Below, piece after piece: positions 34,689 to 43,403 of a DNA stretch of 64,000 bases. The translations under genes were made by a program, and so were the position numbers. Source of the stretch: Corallococcus sp. EGB. GTDB taxonomy: Bacteria > Myxococcota > Myxococcia > Myxococcales > Myxococcaceae. The stretch lies in assembly GCF_019968905.1 (NCBI RefSeq), contig NZ_CP079946.1, positions 7,723,356 to 7,787,355 of the forward strand. Reading direction: 5' to 3'. Each line of letters begins with the position of its first letter. Within the stretch, counting starts at the first letter, position 1. The notes beneath the pieces are model-generated. The model was not told where the DNA came from. It saw only the letters and a program-made list of their open reading frames with translations, and ran no database searches.

Positions 34689-36569
34689 GTGAAACACGCC
34701 GCCTCCCTCGCCCTGTGCCTGCTGCTTGCGCTGTCCTCTTCCGCCCGGGCCGAAGCCCCGGCCAACGACGAGGGGCGCACCTGGCACCGGCTGGTGGGCA
34801 TCCTCCAGTACCTCCAGGCGGACTACCCGGCGGCGGTGGCGTCCCGGTCGGAGTTCGAGCTGACGGAGCAGAAGAGCTTCGCGGCGGAGGCGCTGGCGGC
34901 GGCGCAGGACCTGGGCCCGGCGGCGGCCACGTTCGTGCCCCGCGTGGAGGCCATCCAGGCGCGCGTCAACGAGGCGAAGGACCCGGAGGGCGTGAGCCGC
35001 GACTGCGGTGAGCTGGTGGAGAGCCTGGTGCTGGCCGGAGGCCTGGCGCGCAGTCCTCGCGTGACGCCGGACCTGGAGCACGGCGCGAAGCTGTTCCAGG
35101 CCAACTGCTCGGCGTGCCACGGCGCGGACGGCAAGGCGGACGTGTCCATCGCGGCGACCATGGAGCCCAAGCCGGCGGACTTCCACGACCCGGAGCGGAT
35201 GGAGGACGGGATCACGCCGTACAAGGCGTTCAACACCACCAGCTTCGGCGTGCCCGGCACGGCGATGCCCGCCTACCCCACGCTCTCCGAAGACGACCGC
35301 TGGTCGCTGGCCTTCTTCGTCTTCACCCTGCGCCAGCCGCCGTGCCAGGGCGAGCCGCCCAACGCGTCGATGGAGCGGCTGGCCACGTCCACGGACGCGG
35401 AGCTGGCGAAGGCGTTCGGCGCGGAGAAGGTGGCGTGCCTGCGCCGGCACATGCCGGACGCGGACGAGGAGAAGGTGCTGCTCAACGCGCGCGCGGCGGT
35501 GGGCCACGCGCTGCGGCTGGGCGCGGACGGCGACTACACGGGCGCGAAGAACGCGCTGCTGGACGCGTACCTGAACGGCCTGGAGCCGGTGGAGCCCAAG
35601 CTGCGCGGGCGCGACCCGGCGCTCACCCAGAAGCTGGAGGCGGCATTCCTCCAGGCGCGGCTCGCGGCGGAGCGCAAGAGCCCGCACCTCCAGGATGAGG
35701 GGCGTGAGCTGTTGTCGCTCCTGGACCAGGCGCGCAAGTCCACGGGCAGCACCACGGACGTGCTGTCCGTGGCGTGGCTCACGCTGCTCATCCTGCTGCG
35801 CGAGGGCTTCGAGGCGACCATCATCGTCACGGCGCTCCTGGCGGCGCTGAAGAAGATGAAGGCCATGGACCAGGTGCGCGTGGTGCACGTGGGCGTGGTG
35901 TCCGCGCTCATCGCGGGCGCCATCGCGTATGTCCTGGGCCGCAAGCTGATGGCGGGTGCGCAGCGCGAGTGGATGGAGGGCCTCACCGCGCTGGTCGCCG
36001 TGGGCATGCTGCTGTACGCGGCGCTGTGGCTCAACGCGCGCGCCAACGTGAGCCACTTCATGGGCGAGCTGCGCCAGAAGATGCAGGGCGCGCTGGGCCG
36101 CGGCAGCACGGTGGGCCTGTTCGTCATCGCGTTCACGTCCGTGCTGCGCGAGAGCTTCGAGACGGCCATCTTCCTCCAGGGCCTGGCGGTGGACTCCGCG
36201 GCGGGCGTCGTATGGGGCGTGGTGGCGGGCATCCTGGCGCTGGGGGTGCTGGTGCTCTTCGTCAACCGCATGGGCTACCGGCTGCCCATGAAGACGCTCT
36301 TCAACGCCTCCACGGTGGTGATGGTGGTGACGGCGGTGATGCTGCTGGGCAAGGGCATCCACTCGCTGCAGGAGGTGGGCGCGCTGCCGCTGGTGCCGGT
36401 GCGCTTCATCCACGTGGACATGCTGGGCCTGTATCCGGACGCGCTGTCGCTGGTACCGCAGGCACTGCTGGCCGTGGCGCCGCTCGTGTACAGGACCCTG
36501 CGCCGCCGGACCCGCGAAGAGACGCCGGCCTCCGGGGACGGGGCGACGCCGACGCCGCCCTTGCGGTAG
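34689..36569 (+). CDS. Cytochrome c-FTR1 iron permease fusion
   Basis: 626-aa membrane protein. A signal peptide (MKHAASLALCLLLALSSSARA) leads to a periplasmic helical region and a c-type cytochrome domain with haem motif CSACH (Cys140, Cys143, His144) and a likely axial Met in GTAMPAYPTL. The C-terminal half has about seven helices with two FTR1 iron-binding motifs, LREGFE (371-375) and LRESFE (487-491). FTR1 permeases take up Fe(III) coupled to Fe(II) oxidation; fused haem domains are known in FtrABCD/EfeU-like bacterial systems. The haem may supply the oxidation step normally done by a multicopper oxidase (inference). An AT-rich operator candidate lies upstream. Confidence 0.92.
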   Translation: MKHAASLALCLLLALSSSARAEAPANDEGRTWHRLVGILQYLQADYPAAVASRSEFELTEQKSFAAEALAAAQDLGPAAATFVPRVEAIQARVNEAKDPEGVSRDCGELVESLVLAGGLARSPRVTPDLEHGAKLFQANCSACHGADGKADVSIAATMEPKPADFHDPERMEDGITPYKAFNTTSFGVPGTAMPAYPTLSEDDRWSLAFFVFTLRQPPCQGEPPNASMERLATSTDAELAKAFGAEKVACLRRHMPDADEEKVLLNARAAVGHALRLGADGDYTGAKNALLDAYLNGLEPVEPKLRGRDPALTQKLEAAFLQARLAAERKSPHLQDEGRELLSLLDQARKSTGSTTDVLSVAWLTLLILLREGFEATIIVTALLAALKKMKAMDQVRVVHVGVVSALIAGAIAYVLGRKLMAGAQREWMEGLTALVAVGMLLYAALWLNARANVSHFMGELRQKMQGALGRGSTVGLFVIAFTSVLRESFETAIFLQGLAVDSAAGVVWGVVAGILALGVLVLFVNRMGYRLPMKTLFNASTVVMVVTAVMLLGKGIHSLQEVGALPLVPVRFIHVDMLGLYPDALSLVPQALLAVAPLVYRTLRRRTREETPASGDGATPTPPLR

Positions 36570-36580
36570 CGTGGGCCCTG

Positions 36581-37324
36581 GTGAAGCTCCCGCGTCCGCT
36601 CCCACTCCTCGCCCTGCTGCTCGTGTCGAGCCTGGCCTCCGCCCAGGAGGCCCCCGCCGAGCCGGCCCAGGCTCCCGCCGGGAGCCTCACGCCGCCACCG
36701 CTGGTGGGCGCGCCGGACGAGGACGTGCCTCCGCCTCCGGACGCCACGTCGGGTGACGAGGTCCCGAAGCGCGCCTCCGTCCCCGCCGAGGCGCTGCCGT
36801 CCGTGAAGGCCGCGCCCGTGGCGAAGGACCCGGTGCCGCGCGTGGCGGTGGAGGTGCTGGGCGGCGCGGCGGGCGGCGTCGTGGGTGCGACGGTGCTGGG
36901 CTCGGTGGGGTACCTGCTGGGGTCGGCCACGGTGGGCTGCGACGAGTGCCTGGTGATGGCCGCCGCGGGCGCCGGAGCGGGAGCCATCATCGGCATCCCG
37001 GTGGGCACGTACGCGGGCGGCCGGCTCATGGACGGGCGCGGCCGGGTGGGCCCGACGGTGCTCGGGAGCCTGGTGGGCTGGGGCGCGACGTTCCTGGCGC
37101 TCACGCTGGTGAACAGCGGAGGCACGGAGACGCCCCCGGCCGTCAACGCCGCCCTCTTCATCCTCCCGGTGGTGGGCGCGAGCGCGGGCTTCGAGCTGTC
37201 CCACGCCAAGGTGCTGCGCCAGGAGGCCGCGCCGCAGGCGGCCCCCACCCCGTCCGTGCACCTGATGCCCGTGGCCACCTACAGCAACAAGGGCCCGCAC
37301 CTGGGCCTCATGGGCAGCTTCTAG
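36581..37324 (+). CDS. Exported Gly-rich membrane protein of unknown function
   Basis: 247-aa protein starting GTG at 36581, 11 nt after the permease gene, so probably co-transcribed with it. A signal peptide (LPLLALLLVSSLASAQ) is followed by a Pro-rich linker and glycine-zipper-like hydrophobic helices (LGGAAGGVVGATVLGSVGYL, AAAGAGAGAIIGIPVGTYAG, GSLVGWGATFLALTLV) with a C-terminal tail ending GLMGSF. Two Cys (GCDEC) lie between helices. The glycine zipper suggests oligomerising outer- or inner-membrane helices; no specific role can be assigned. Confidence 0.7.
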   Translation: MKLPRPLPLLALLLVSSLASAQEAPAEPAQAPAGSLTPPPLVGAPDEDVPPPPDATSGDEVPKRASVPAEALPSVKAAPVAKDPVPRVAVEVLGGAAGGVVGATVLGSVGYLLGSATVGCDECLVMAAAGAGAGAIIGIPVGTYAGGRLMDGRGRVGPTVLGSLVGWGATFLALTLVNSGGTETPPAVNAALFILPVVGASAGFELSHAKVLRQEAAPQAAPTPSVHLMPVATYSNKGPHLGLMGSF

Positions 37325-37333
37325 GCGCCGGGC

Positions 37334-38860
37334 TCAGGCCCCCACGCGGAACCAGGTGAGGGAGTCCTCGCGCACGCGGCCCTCCGCCACCAGCTTCTCC
37401 AGGGAGGCCAGGGCGCTGCGCTCCGCCACGGGGTGCAGGAGGGGCGGCGTGTCCGCGTAGGCCGTGGCCACCACCTCCGGCAACGTCGCGCCCGTCGCGG
37501 GCACCGCCTCCAGGATGAGGGCCTCGCGCTGGGCGCGGTGGCGCAGGTACTCGTTCAGCTTGCCCGGGCCGTCCGGCACCGGCGAGCCGTGCGCGGGGTA
37601 CAGCGTGGTGACGGGCCAGTCACGCAGCCGCTTGAGCTGCGTGAGGTAGTCCACCATGTTGCCTTCCGGCGGGTCGATGACGATGGTCCCCACGCTCGCC
37701 ACCATGTCCCCCACGATGGCCGACTTGCTGCGCGAGTCCACCAGGCACACGTGCCCGCGCGCGTGCCCCGGCGTGTGCAGCACGTGCCAGCGCTGCGGCA
37801 TGGGGCCGTCCAGGTTCAACACCTCGCCGTCCTCCAAGAGGCGCTCCACCGGGAAGTCCAGCCGGTCCGCCGTGCGCGCATGGCACCAGAGCGGAATGCC
37901 CAGCCGCTCCTTCACCGCGAACGCCCCGCCCACGTGGTCGCCGTGATGGTGCGTGAGCACCACCGCCACCGGCCGCGCGCCCTCCGCCTTCAGCCCTGAC
38001 ACCAGCGACAAGAGCTTCGCGTACTGCTTCACGTCCGACGAACCGGGGTCCACGATGAGCAGGTCGCCCGTGCCCAGCACGTACGCGTTCGTGTGCGTCG
38101 CCGGAGGCAGCGTGGGCGTCTCCAGCGCCACCACGCGCACGCCGCGCTGGAACTCGATGCGCTGGGCCACGAAGCCCGGGCAGTACGGCGGCGTGCACAG
38201 CCTCGCGCGCGCGTCCGCTTCGTCCGTGAAGTCGGACAGCACCTGCAGCGCGTGCTGCGCGGGCGGATGCAAGAGCGCCGTGCCGTCGCTCCAGCGCGCC
38301 AGCCCGTCCTCCGGGCGGATCCACGCGCCCTCCGTCAGCTCGCCGGGGATGATGCTCGCGGTGGCGCCCTCGGGCAGCTCCACCAGGTAGAAGCGTGTGT
38401 CGAAGCGCACCGGGACGGACGGCGGCGTCACCCAGCGCCCCGCGGCCTTGAGGTCCTCCGCGCGCAGCGCCAGCGCGTGACGCGCCAGCCACTCGCTCCA
38501 CTTCACCGTGCCCGCGAGCAGCGCCGCCCTCCCCTCCTCCAGCGTCTGGGGCGACAGCGCGCGCGCCCCCTCCGCCACCAGCACGCCCGCCTCCTCGAAC
38601 AGCTCGCGCGCCGCGGCGGAGCGCAGCGCGGCCTCCTCGCCCTGGGCGCCCTGCACGGGCACGTCGTGGTCGTCCTTGTCCAGCTTGCCGCCCGGGAAGG
38701 CCTGGAAGCCGCCCGCGAAGGAGAGCGCGCGCTCGCGCTTCACCCAGAACACCTCCACGCCGCCGTGCACGCGCCGGTAGAGGATGACCACCGAGGAGGG
38801 CCGGGGCTCCACGGGGGTGTGGGGCCCGAAGAGGCCCATGCCGGGAAGGGGCTCGCTCAT
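37334..38860 (-). CDS. Nudix hydrolase fused to LACTB2-type metallo-beta-lactamase domain
   Basis: 508-aa two-enzyme protein. Residues about 20-165 form a Nudix domain; the box is recognisable from GGKLDKDDHD, with an insert, to RELFEEAG (85-92). Residues about 250-430 form a metallo-beta-lactamase domain with THHHGDH (His304, His306, Asp308, His309), GDLLIVDPGSSD and LHTPGHARGHVCL. The last 70 residues match the winged-helix domain that follows the catalytic domain in human LACTB2-like endonucleases. ATG at 38860 was chosen as the first Met of MSEPLPGMGLFG. The combination suggests hydrolysis of a nucleotide or CoA-like diphosphate followed by hydrolysis of an ester or phosphodiester; substrates unknown. 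Confidence 0.88.
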   Translation of the reverse strand: MSEPLPGMGLFGPHTPVEPRPSSVVILYRRVHGGVEVFWVKRERALSFAGGFQAFPGGKLDKDDHDVPVQGAQGEEAALRSAAARELFEEAGVLVAEGARALSPQTLEEGRAALLAGTVKWSEWLARHALALRAEDLKAAGRWVTPPSVPVRFDTRFYLVELPEGATASIIPGELTEGAWIRPEDGLARWSDGTALLHPPAQHALQVLSDFTDEADARARLCTPPYCPGFVAQRIEFQRGVRVVALETPTLPPATHTNAYVLGTGDLLIVDPGSSDVKQYAKLLSLVSGLKAEGARPVAVVLTHHHGDHVGGAFAVKERLGIPLWCHARTADRLDFPVERLLEDGEVLNLDGPMPQRWHVLHTPGHARGHVCLVDSRSKSAIVGDMVASVGTIVIDPPEGNMVDYLTQLKRLRDWPVTTLYPAHGSPVPDGPGKLNEYLRHRAQREALILEAVPATGATLPEVVATAYADTPPLLHPVAERSALASLEKLVAEGRVREDSLTWFRVGA

Positions 38861-38877
38861 GGTTGCACCGTCGTCCT

Positions 38878-40176
38878 TCAAGGTTGCGTCGTCTGGCCGA
38901 GCAGCCGGCCCATCATCTCGCGCGCCCGCTCGGCCTGGTCCGGCCGGACATAGAGCCGCGTCAGTCGCACCGCGCCACTGTAGCGCTGGTACAGCGGCGT
39001 GTAGCGCGCCACCTCCGTCAGCCGGCCGGTGGACACGTCGAGGATGAAAAGACCCGGGTTGCCGCTGCCCCCGGAGGACCCCACGTACTTGCTGAGCGCC
39101 CCCTTGGACTGCACGGTGTAGTGCTCGAAGCCGCCGCTGGTGAGCGCGCTGTTGAGCACCTCCAGGTCGTAGCCCGTGTCGCGCTCCGTGAACTGCGCCA
39201 GCAGCTTGAAGCCCTGCCTGCGGCTGATGCGCTCCGCCCACCGGTTCTTCGAGCGGCGCAGCGTGTACCAGAGCGCCGCGTCGTCGCAGAGCAGGAAGGA
39301 CTCCGGGTCGTGGGGAATCTCGAACTCGCCGGGCGTCTCCTCGTAGTAGCGCCGCAGCATGTGGTCGAAGTTCACCGACGTGTGGTGCAGGTACACCGAC
39401 ACGAACATGTGGTAGCGGCTGAGCAGGAAGTCCTCGAACGCGAACGCCGCCGCGCGCGACAGGGCCAGCACCGCCCTGCCGTCCTTCACCGCCGGGTTCA
39501 GGTTGGAGACGATCCAATCCATGTCATACCGGCCGTAGTTCACGCCCGTGTAGAACGAGTCGCGCAGCAGGTAGTCCATCCGGTCCGCGTCCAGCTCCCC
39601 GGACACGATGGCGCGCAAGAGCGGCGTCCAGTCCACGCCCTTGTACGTGAAGCCGGGGTCCTTGGGCGGCTTCGCGCCCGTAATCAGCGCCACCGCCGCC
39701 ATGGGGGTGATGCCGCGCGGACCGAACTCCTTCTGGATGATGTCCGTCAGCGAGCTGTCGAGCAGCAGCTTCGCCGTGTAGTCCTCGTGGGTCGCCTGCT
39801 CGCCTTCCGCCACGGCATCCAGCCAGCCGGGCAGCCGCAGCAGTGACCGCCGGGGCGCGATGCGCTCGGACGCGTGGGACAGGGGCATGTGCCCCAGGTC
39901 ATGGCAGAGGACGGCCAGGCGCACGGCCGTGCAGAAATGTTCACGCACGTCGTCCGGCAGGTCGGAGCGGCTGGCCACGGCGCCGAAGACGCGCGAGGCG
40001 ACGTACATGGCCCCCAGGCTGTGGGCGTGCCGGGTGTGCGTGGCGCCGGGGAAGGCCAGGTCCCCGAAGCCCAGCTGCCGCACGTAGCGCAGGCGCTGGT
40101 AGAAGCGACTGTCGATGACGGCCTTCTCCGGGTCGCTGACCGGAATGACGCCGTGGATGGGGTCGCGAATCCGCAT
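38878..40176 (-). CDS. HD-domain phosphohydrolase (SAMHD1/dNTPase-like)
   Basis: 432-aa HD-superfamily metal-dependent phosphohydrolase. The N-terminus MRIRDPIHGVIPVSDPEKAV and FQRLRYVRQLG-like segment (FYQRLRYVRQLGFGDLAFPG) match the deoxynucleoside triphosphohydrolase group. Metal ligands are in HTRHAHSLG (about 47-55) and LCHDLGHMPLSHASE with His92-Asp93, plus DADRMDYLLRDS further on. Relatives hydrolyse dNTPs. Located 17 nt upstream of the Nudix fusion start on the same strand, giving two nucleotide-cleaving proteins in one unit, perhaps for pool cleansing. Confidence 0.9.
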   Translation of the reverse strand: MRIRDPIHGVIPVSDPEKAVIDSRFYQRLRYVRQLGFGDLAFPGATHTRHAHSLGAMYVASRVFGAVASRSDLPDDVREHFCTAVRLAVLCHDLGHMPLSHASERIAPRRSLLRLPGWLDAVAEGEQATHEDYTAKLLLDSSLTDIIQKEFGPRGITPMAAVALITGAKPPKDPGFTYKGVDWTPLLRAIVSGELDADRMDYLLRDSFYTGVNYGRYDMDWIVSNLNPAVKDGRAVLALSRAAAFAFEDFLLSRYHMFVSVYLHHTSVNFDHMLRRYYEETPGEFEIPHDPESFLLCDDAALWYTLRRSKNRWAERISRRQGFKLLAQFTERDTGYDLEVLNSALTSGGFEHYTVQSKGALSKYVGSSGGSGNPGLFILDVSTGRLTEVARYTPLYQRYSGAVRLTRLYVRPDQAERAREMMGRLLGQTTQP

Positions 40177-40265
40177 GGTGTTCTTGCCGGGCCGAGGAGC
40201 CGGGGGTGGCCGGTCGCCGTCCCAACGGGTCACCCACCGTAGCGCATACCCCGCCAGGCGGTAGC

Positions 40266-40313
40266 CCTGTGAGGGACCGACCGGACACCATGTCACAGGC
40301 TGGGAAGGTCCCT
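40266..40313 (+). promoter_or_regulatory. Two interleaved inverted repeats in the ATP-grasp leader
   Basis: CCTGTGA (40266-40272) pairs with TCACAGG (40293-40299), and AGGGACC (40272-40278) pairs with GGTCCCT (40307-40313). The two 7-bp stems overlap by one base and cannot both form fully unless as a pseudoknot, so they are potential alternative structures. They lie 31-78 nt before the ATP-grasp start. Confidence 0.35.
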
Positions 40314-40343
40314 GGGGACGTGCTAACCCTCGGGCCACTCCGA

Positions 40344-41444
40344 ATGCACATCATCCTGCTGCACAATCGTGACCACGACCTCCTCGAGGACGACCCCGGG
40401 CGCGAAGCCCGCGAGGACGTGGTCCGGGTGGCCGAAAGCCTCGCCCATGCGCTCAGCCGTGACGGCGTGGTCGCCGAGCCGCTCGCCATCGAGGGAGACC
40501 GGCTGGACTTCGTGGAGTCGCTGCGCTTCCTGCAGCCCGACCTCGTGGTGAACCTCTGCGAGTCGCTGGCCGCCGACAGCCGCGGAGAGATGGCCGTCCC
40601 GTGCCTGCTGGACGCGCTGGGCCTGCCGTACACCGGCTCGTCCGCCCTCTCGCTGGGCCTGGCGCTGCACAAGCCCAAGGCCAAGGACGTGCTTCGCGCC
40701 CACGGCGTCTCCACGCCCGCCTCCTGCGTCGTGCGCAAGCGCGAGGACGCACTGGCGGTGGACCTGCCGTGGCCGCTCATCGTGAAGCCCGCGCGCGAGG
40801 ACGCCAGCGTGGGCATGGACTTCGACTCCGTGGTGACGGAGCGCTCGGCGCTCGTGCGGGCGTGCGAGTCCGTGCTGCGCACCTTCCACCAGCCCGCGCT
40901 CGTGGAGCAGTTCATCCCGGGACGCGAAGTGTACGTTCCCCTGTTGGGCAACAGTCCGCGACAGGCGTTGCCGCTCACGGAGATCCACTTCGGCCGCGCG
41001 TTCGAAAACAGGCCGAACATCGTGTCGTACCGGGCCAAGTGGGAGGAGGAGTCACCGGAGTACCGGGACTCGCCCACGGGGCCCTGCCGGCTCGACGCAG
41101 TGCAGGAAGCGCGTTGCATCCAGACGGCGCTGGAAGCATTTGCAGCGCTGGACTGCCAGGACTATGGACGCGTGGACCTTCGGGTGTCGCCCGAGGGTGT
41201 GCCGTACGTCATCGACATCAACCCCAACTGCGACCTGCACCCGGGCGCGGGGTTCGCGAAGGCGGCGCAGGCCGCCGGCATGGACTACGCGGCCCTGGCC
41301 TCCCGCATCGTGGAGGTCGCGCTTGAAAGGACCCATGGAAATCCGCACGCTCGAAAGAAAGGACCGGGAACCGCTCGCCGCGTTGATCCGGCGAATCGAA
41401 ACCTTCTCGCAGGAGGAGCAGGACTGCGCCATCGAGCTGGTTGA
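40344..41444 (+). CDS. ATP-grasp (D-alanine-D-alanine ligase-like) ligase
   Basis: 366-aa ATP-grasp carboxylate-amine ligase, related to D-Ala-D-Ala ligase. MHIILLHNRDHDLLEDDPG starts the N-domain; LPYTGSSALSLGLALHKPK and PWPLIVKPAREDASVGMDFD are the central-domain ATP-binding region; GREVYVPLLG, YGRVDLRVSPEGVPYVIDIN with metal ligands, and DLHPGAGFAKAAQA follow. The specific peptide or amino-acid product is unknown. ATG at 40344 was selected; an ATG 54 nt upstream falls inside the inverted repeats. The last 37 codons overlap the GNAT gene in another frame (110 nt), which is unusual; the true functional C-terminus may be near 41330. Confidence 0.85.
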   Translation: MHIILLHNRDHDLLEDDPGREAREDVVRVAESLAHALSRDGVVAEPLAIEGDRLDFVESLRFLQPDLVVNLCESLAADSRGEMAVPCLLDALGLPYTGSSALSLGLALHKPKAKDVLRAHGVSTPASCVVRKREDALAVDLPWPLIVKPAREDASVGMDFDSVVTERSALVRACESVLRTFHQPALVEQFIPGREVYVPLLGNSPRQALPLTEIHFGRAFENRPNIVSYRAKWEEESPEYRDSPTGPCRLDAVQEARCIQTALEAFAALDCQDYGRVDLRVSPEGVPYVIDINPNCDLHPGAGFAKAAQAAGMDYAALASRIVEVALERTHGNPHARKKGPGTARRVDPANRNLLAGGAGLRHRAG

Positions 41445-41811
41445 TATCGCGCTCACGGCGGGCAACCGGGACTACTCCATCCTCGTGGCGGACCGCGGGC
41501 AGGACGGCGGCGGGCTGGTGGGCTACTGCTGCTATGGCCCCACGCCGATGACGGAGCACACCTTCGACCTGTATTGGATTGCCTCCGCGCAGGAGGTGCG
41601 GGGCCAGGGCGTGGGGGCCGCGTTGGTCTCCGCCATGGAGGGCGACCTGCGCCGCCGCAAGGCGCGGATCATCCGCGTGGAGACGAGCGCCACGGAGGCC
41701 TACGGCCCCACGCGCGGCTTCTACGCGTCCATGAAGTACGGCGAGGAGGCGCGGATCCGCGACTTCTACAAGCAGGGTGATGACCTCATCATCCTGACCA
41801 AGCGCCTGTAG
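41335..41811 (+). CDS. GNAT-family N-acetyltransferase
   Basis: 158-aa acetyltransferase. MEIRTLERKDREPLAALIRR opens the fold; the acetyl-CoA-binding region is ASAQEVRGQGVGAALVSAME, followed by ARIIRVETSATEAYGPTRGFY and a final DDLIILTKRL strand. It begins 110 nt before the ATP-grasp stop codon, in a different frame, so the two products are likely made from one message. Such ATP-grasp plus GNAT pairs occur in small peptide or amino-acid modification systems (amidoligase pathways). Substrate unknown. Confidence 0.88.
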   Translation: MEIRTLERKDREPLAALIRRIETFSQEEQDCAIELVDIALTAGNRDYSILVADRGQDGGGLVGYCCYGPTPMTEHTFDLYWIASAQEVRGQGVGAALVSAMEGDLRRRKARIIRVETSATEAYGPTRGFYASMKYGEEARIRDFYKQGDDLIILTKRL

Positions 41812-41831
41812 TCCCCCTCCGGAGCGAGCAG

Positions 41832-43373
41832 ATGCCTTCCATGAACCGACCGATGCGACGCACCCGTCTGGGATTGTTGAGCCTGCTCGCCCTGCTGACG
41901 GGGGCGCCCTCCGCGGCCTGGGCCCAGGCCCCCGCGCTGAAGAACCAGGTGAAGGCCGCGGCGTCCAAGGCCCTGGCGAAGGCGCCGCAGGCCCAGGAGC
42001 TGTCGGACGCGCTGAAGGCCCCGCGCCCCAAGGGCGGCGAGTACTTCGGCCTGTACCTGATGGACAAGAAGGTGGGCTGGTTCTTCACGGACCTGACGGT
42101 GCTGCCGGGCAACAAGGCCCAGAGCATCAACGAGCTCATCTTCAAGGCGCAGGTGGGCACGCGCGTGTCGGAGCGCGTGCACCGCGAGGTGCGCGTCTAC
42201 GAAGCGAAGCCGGGCGGCAAGCTCTTGTCCTTCACCGTCACGCAGAAGGGCGACGGCGGGGACAACGAGCTCGTGGGCACGGTGGCGGGGGACTCCCTGC
42301 GCGTGGTGCGCAAGCGCCCGGGCCAGCCGGAGGAGGTGCTCAAGCCGCTGCCCCTGCCCAAGGAGACGGTGGAGGACGCGGATCAGGCGCGCGTGGCGCT
42401 CCTGCGCGGCCAGAAGGTGGAGGGCGTGGCGCTGGACGGCACGGACCTGGAGGGCTACCGCACCGTCACCACGGTGGAGGCGCCCGAGGAGCAGGTGCTG
42501 GGCGGCGTGAAGGCGAAGCTGTCGCGGGTGAGCACGCTGTCGGACAAGGAGAAGGTGCCGGTGACGTCGCTCCTGACGACGGACGGCAAGATGGTGCGCG
42601 TGGACTTCGGCCAGACGATGCAGGCGCGCGCCGAGTCCGAGGCGGTGGCGAAGCGGCTGGACCTGGTGGAGGTCTTCGGCCTCACGCGCGTGGTGCTGCC
42701 CAAGCCGCTGCCCGCGAAGGCGCGCGAGGTTCCCGGCCAGGTGAAGCTGGTGATGAAGAACCTGCCGGAGAAGTTCCAGCAGGACACGTACCGGCAGAAG
42801 TATCAGCGGCTGCCGGACGGGCGCGTGGAGGTGACGGTGACGGCGGCGCCGCCCGCGCCCAGGGGCCGCCTGCCCCGGCCGGTGGCGGATCCCGACGGTG
42901 GGGAGAACCTCAAGTCCACGCTCGCGGTGGAGTCGGAGGCGCCGGCCATCAAGGCGCAGGCCAAGAGCATCATCCGCGAGGAGAAGGACGCGTACACGGC
43001 GGCGCGGATGCTGTCCGCGTGGGTGTACAGCAATATGCAGAAGGACTACGGCGCGAGCGCGGACCGGGCCACGGACGTGCTGCGCCAGAAGAAGGGCGAC
43101 TGCACGGAGCACTCGCTGCTCACGGTGGCCATGCTGCGCGCGTCCGGCATCCCCGCGCGCCGCGTGGACGGCGTCATCTACATGGTGAACTCGGACGGCG
43201 TGCCCGCGCTGTACTGGCACGAGTGGGTGGAGGCCTACGTGGGCGAGTGGACCCAGCTGGACCCCACGTTCAACCAGCCCGTCGCGGACGCCACGCACTT
43301 CTACGTGGGCTACGAGGGGAACGCGGAGATTACGCCCCTCATCGGTTCGCTCCAGGTCACGGACGTGAAGTAG
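41832..43373 (+). CDS. Periplasmic transglutaminase-like protein
   Basis: 513-aa exported protein with a signal peptide (GLLSLLALLTGAPSAAWAQ). A long N-terminal beta-rich region resembles domains that precede transglutaminase cores, and the C-terminal transglutaminase-like core has the complete triad: Cys424 in KKGDCTEHSLLTVAML, His463 in YWHEWVEAYV, and Asp477 in QLDPTFNQPVAD. In bacteria this fold acts as a protease, peptidase or crosslinking enzyme. It is 20 nt downstream of the GNAT gene, so the ATP-grasp ligase, acetyltransferase and transglutaminase form one cassette. A peptide bridge made in the cytoplasm and joined outside is one possible reading (inference). Confidence 0.88.
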   Translation: MPSMNRPMRRTRLGLLSLLALLTGAPSAAWAQAPALKNQVKAAASKALAKAPQAQELSDALKAPRPKGGEYFGLYLMDKKVGWFFTDLTVLPGNKAQSINELIFKAQVGTRVSERVHREVRVYEAKPGGKLLSFTVTQKGDGGDNELVGTVAGDSLRVVRKRPGQPEEVLKPLPLPKETVEDADQARVALLRGQKVEGVALDGTDLEGYRTVTTVEAPEEQVLGGVKAKLSRVSTLSDKEKVPVTSLLTTDGKMVRVDFGQTMQARAESEAVAKRLDLVEVFGLTRVVLPKPLPAKAREVPGQVKLVMKNLPEKFQQDTYRQKYQRLPDGRVEVTVTAAPPAPRGRLPRPVADPDGGENLKSTLAVESEAPAIKAQAKSIIREEKDAYTAARMLSAWVYSNMQKDYGASADRATDVLRQKKGDCTEHSLLTVAMLRASGIPARRVDGVIYMVNSDGVPALYWHEWVEAYVGEWTQLDPTFNQPVADATHFYVGYEGNAEITPLIGSLQVTDVK

Positions 43374-43403
43374 GCCGCGTGCGCGTGTCCCCGCGGCCGC
43401 GCC

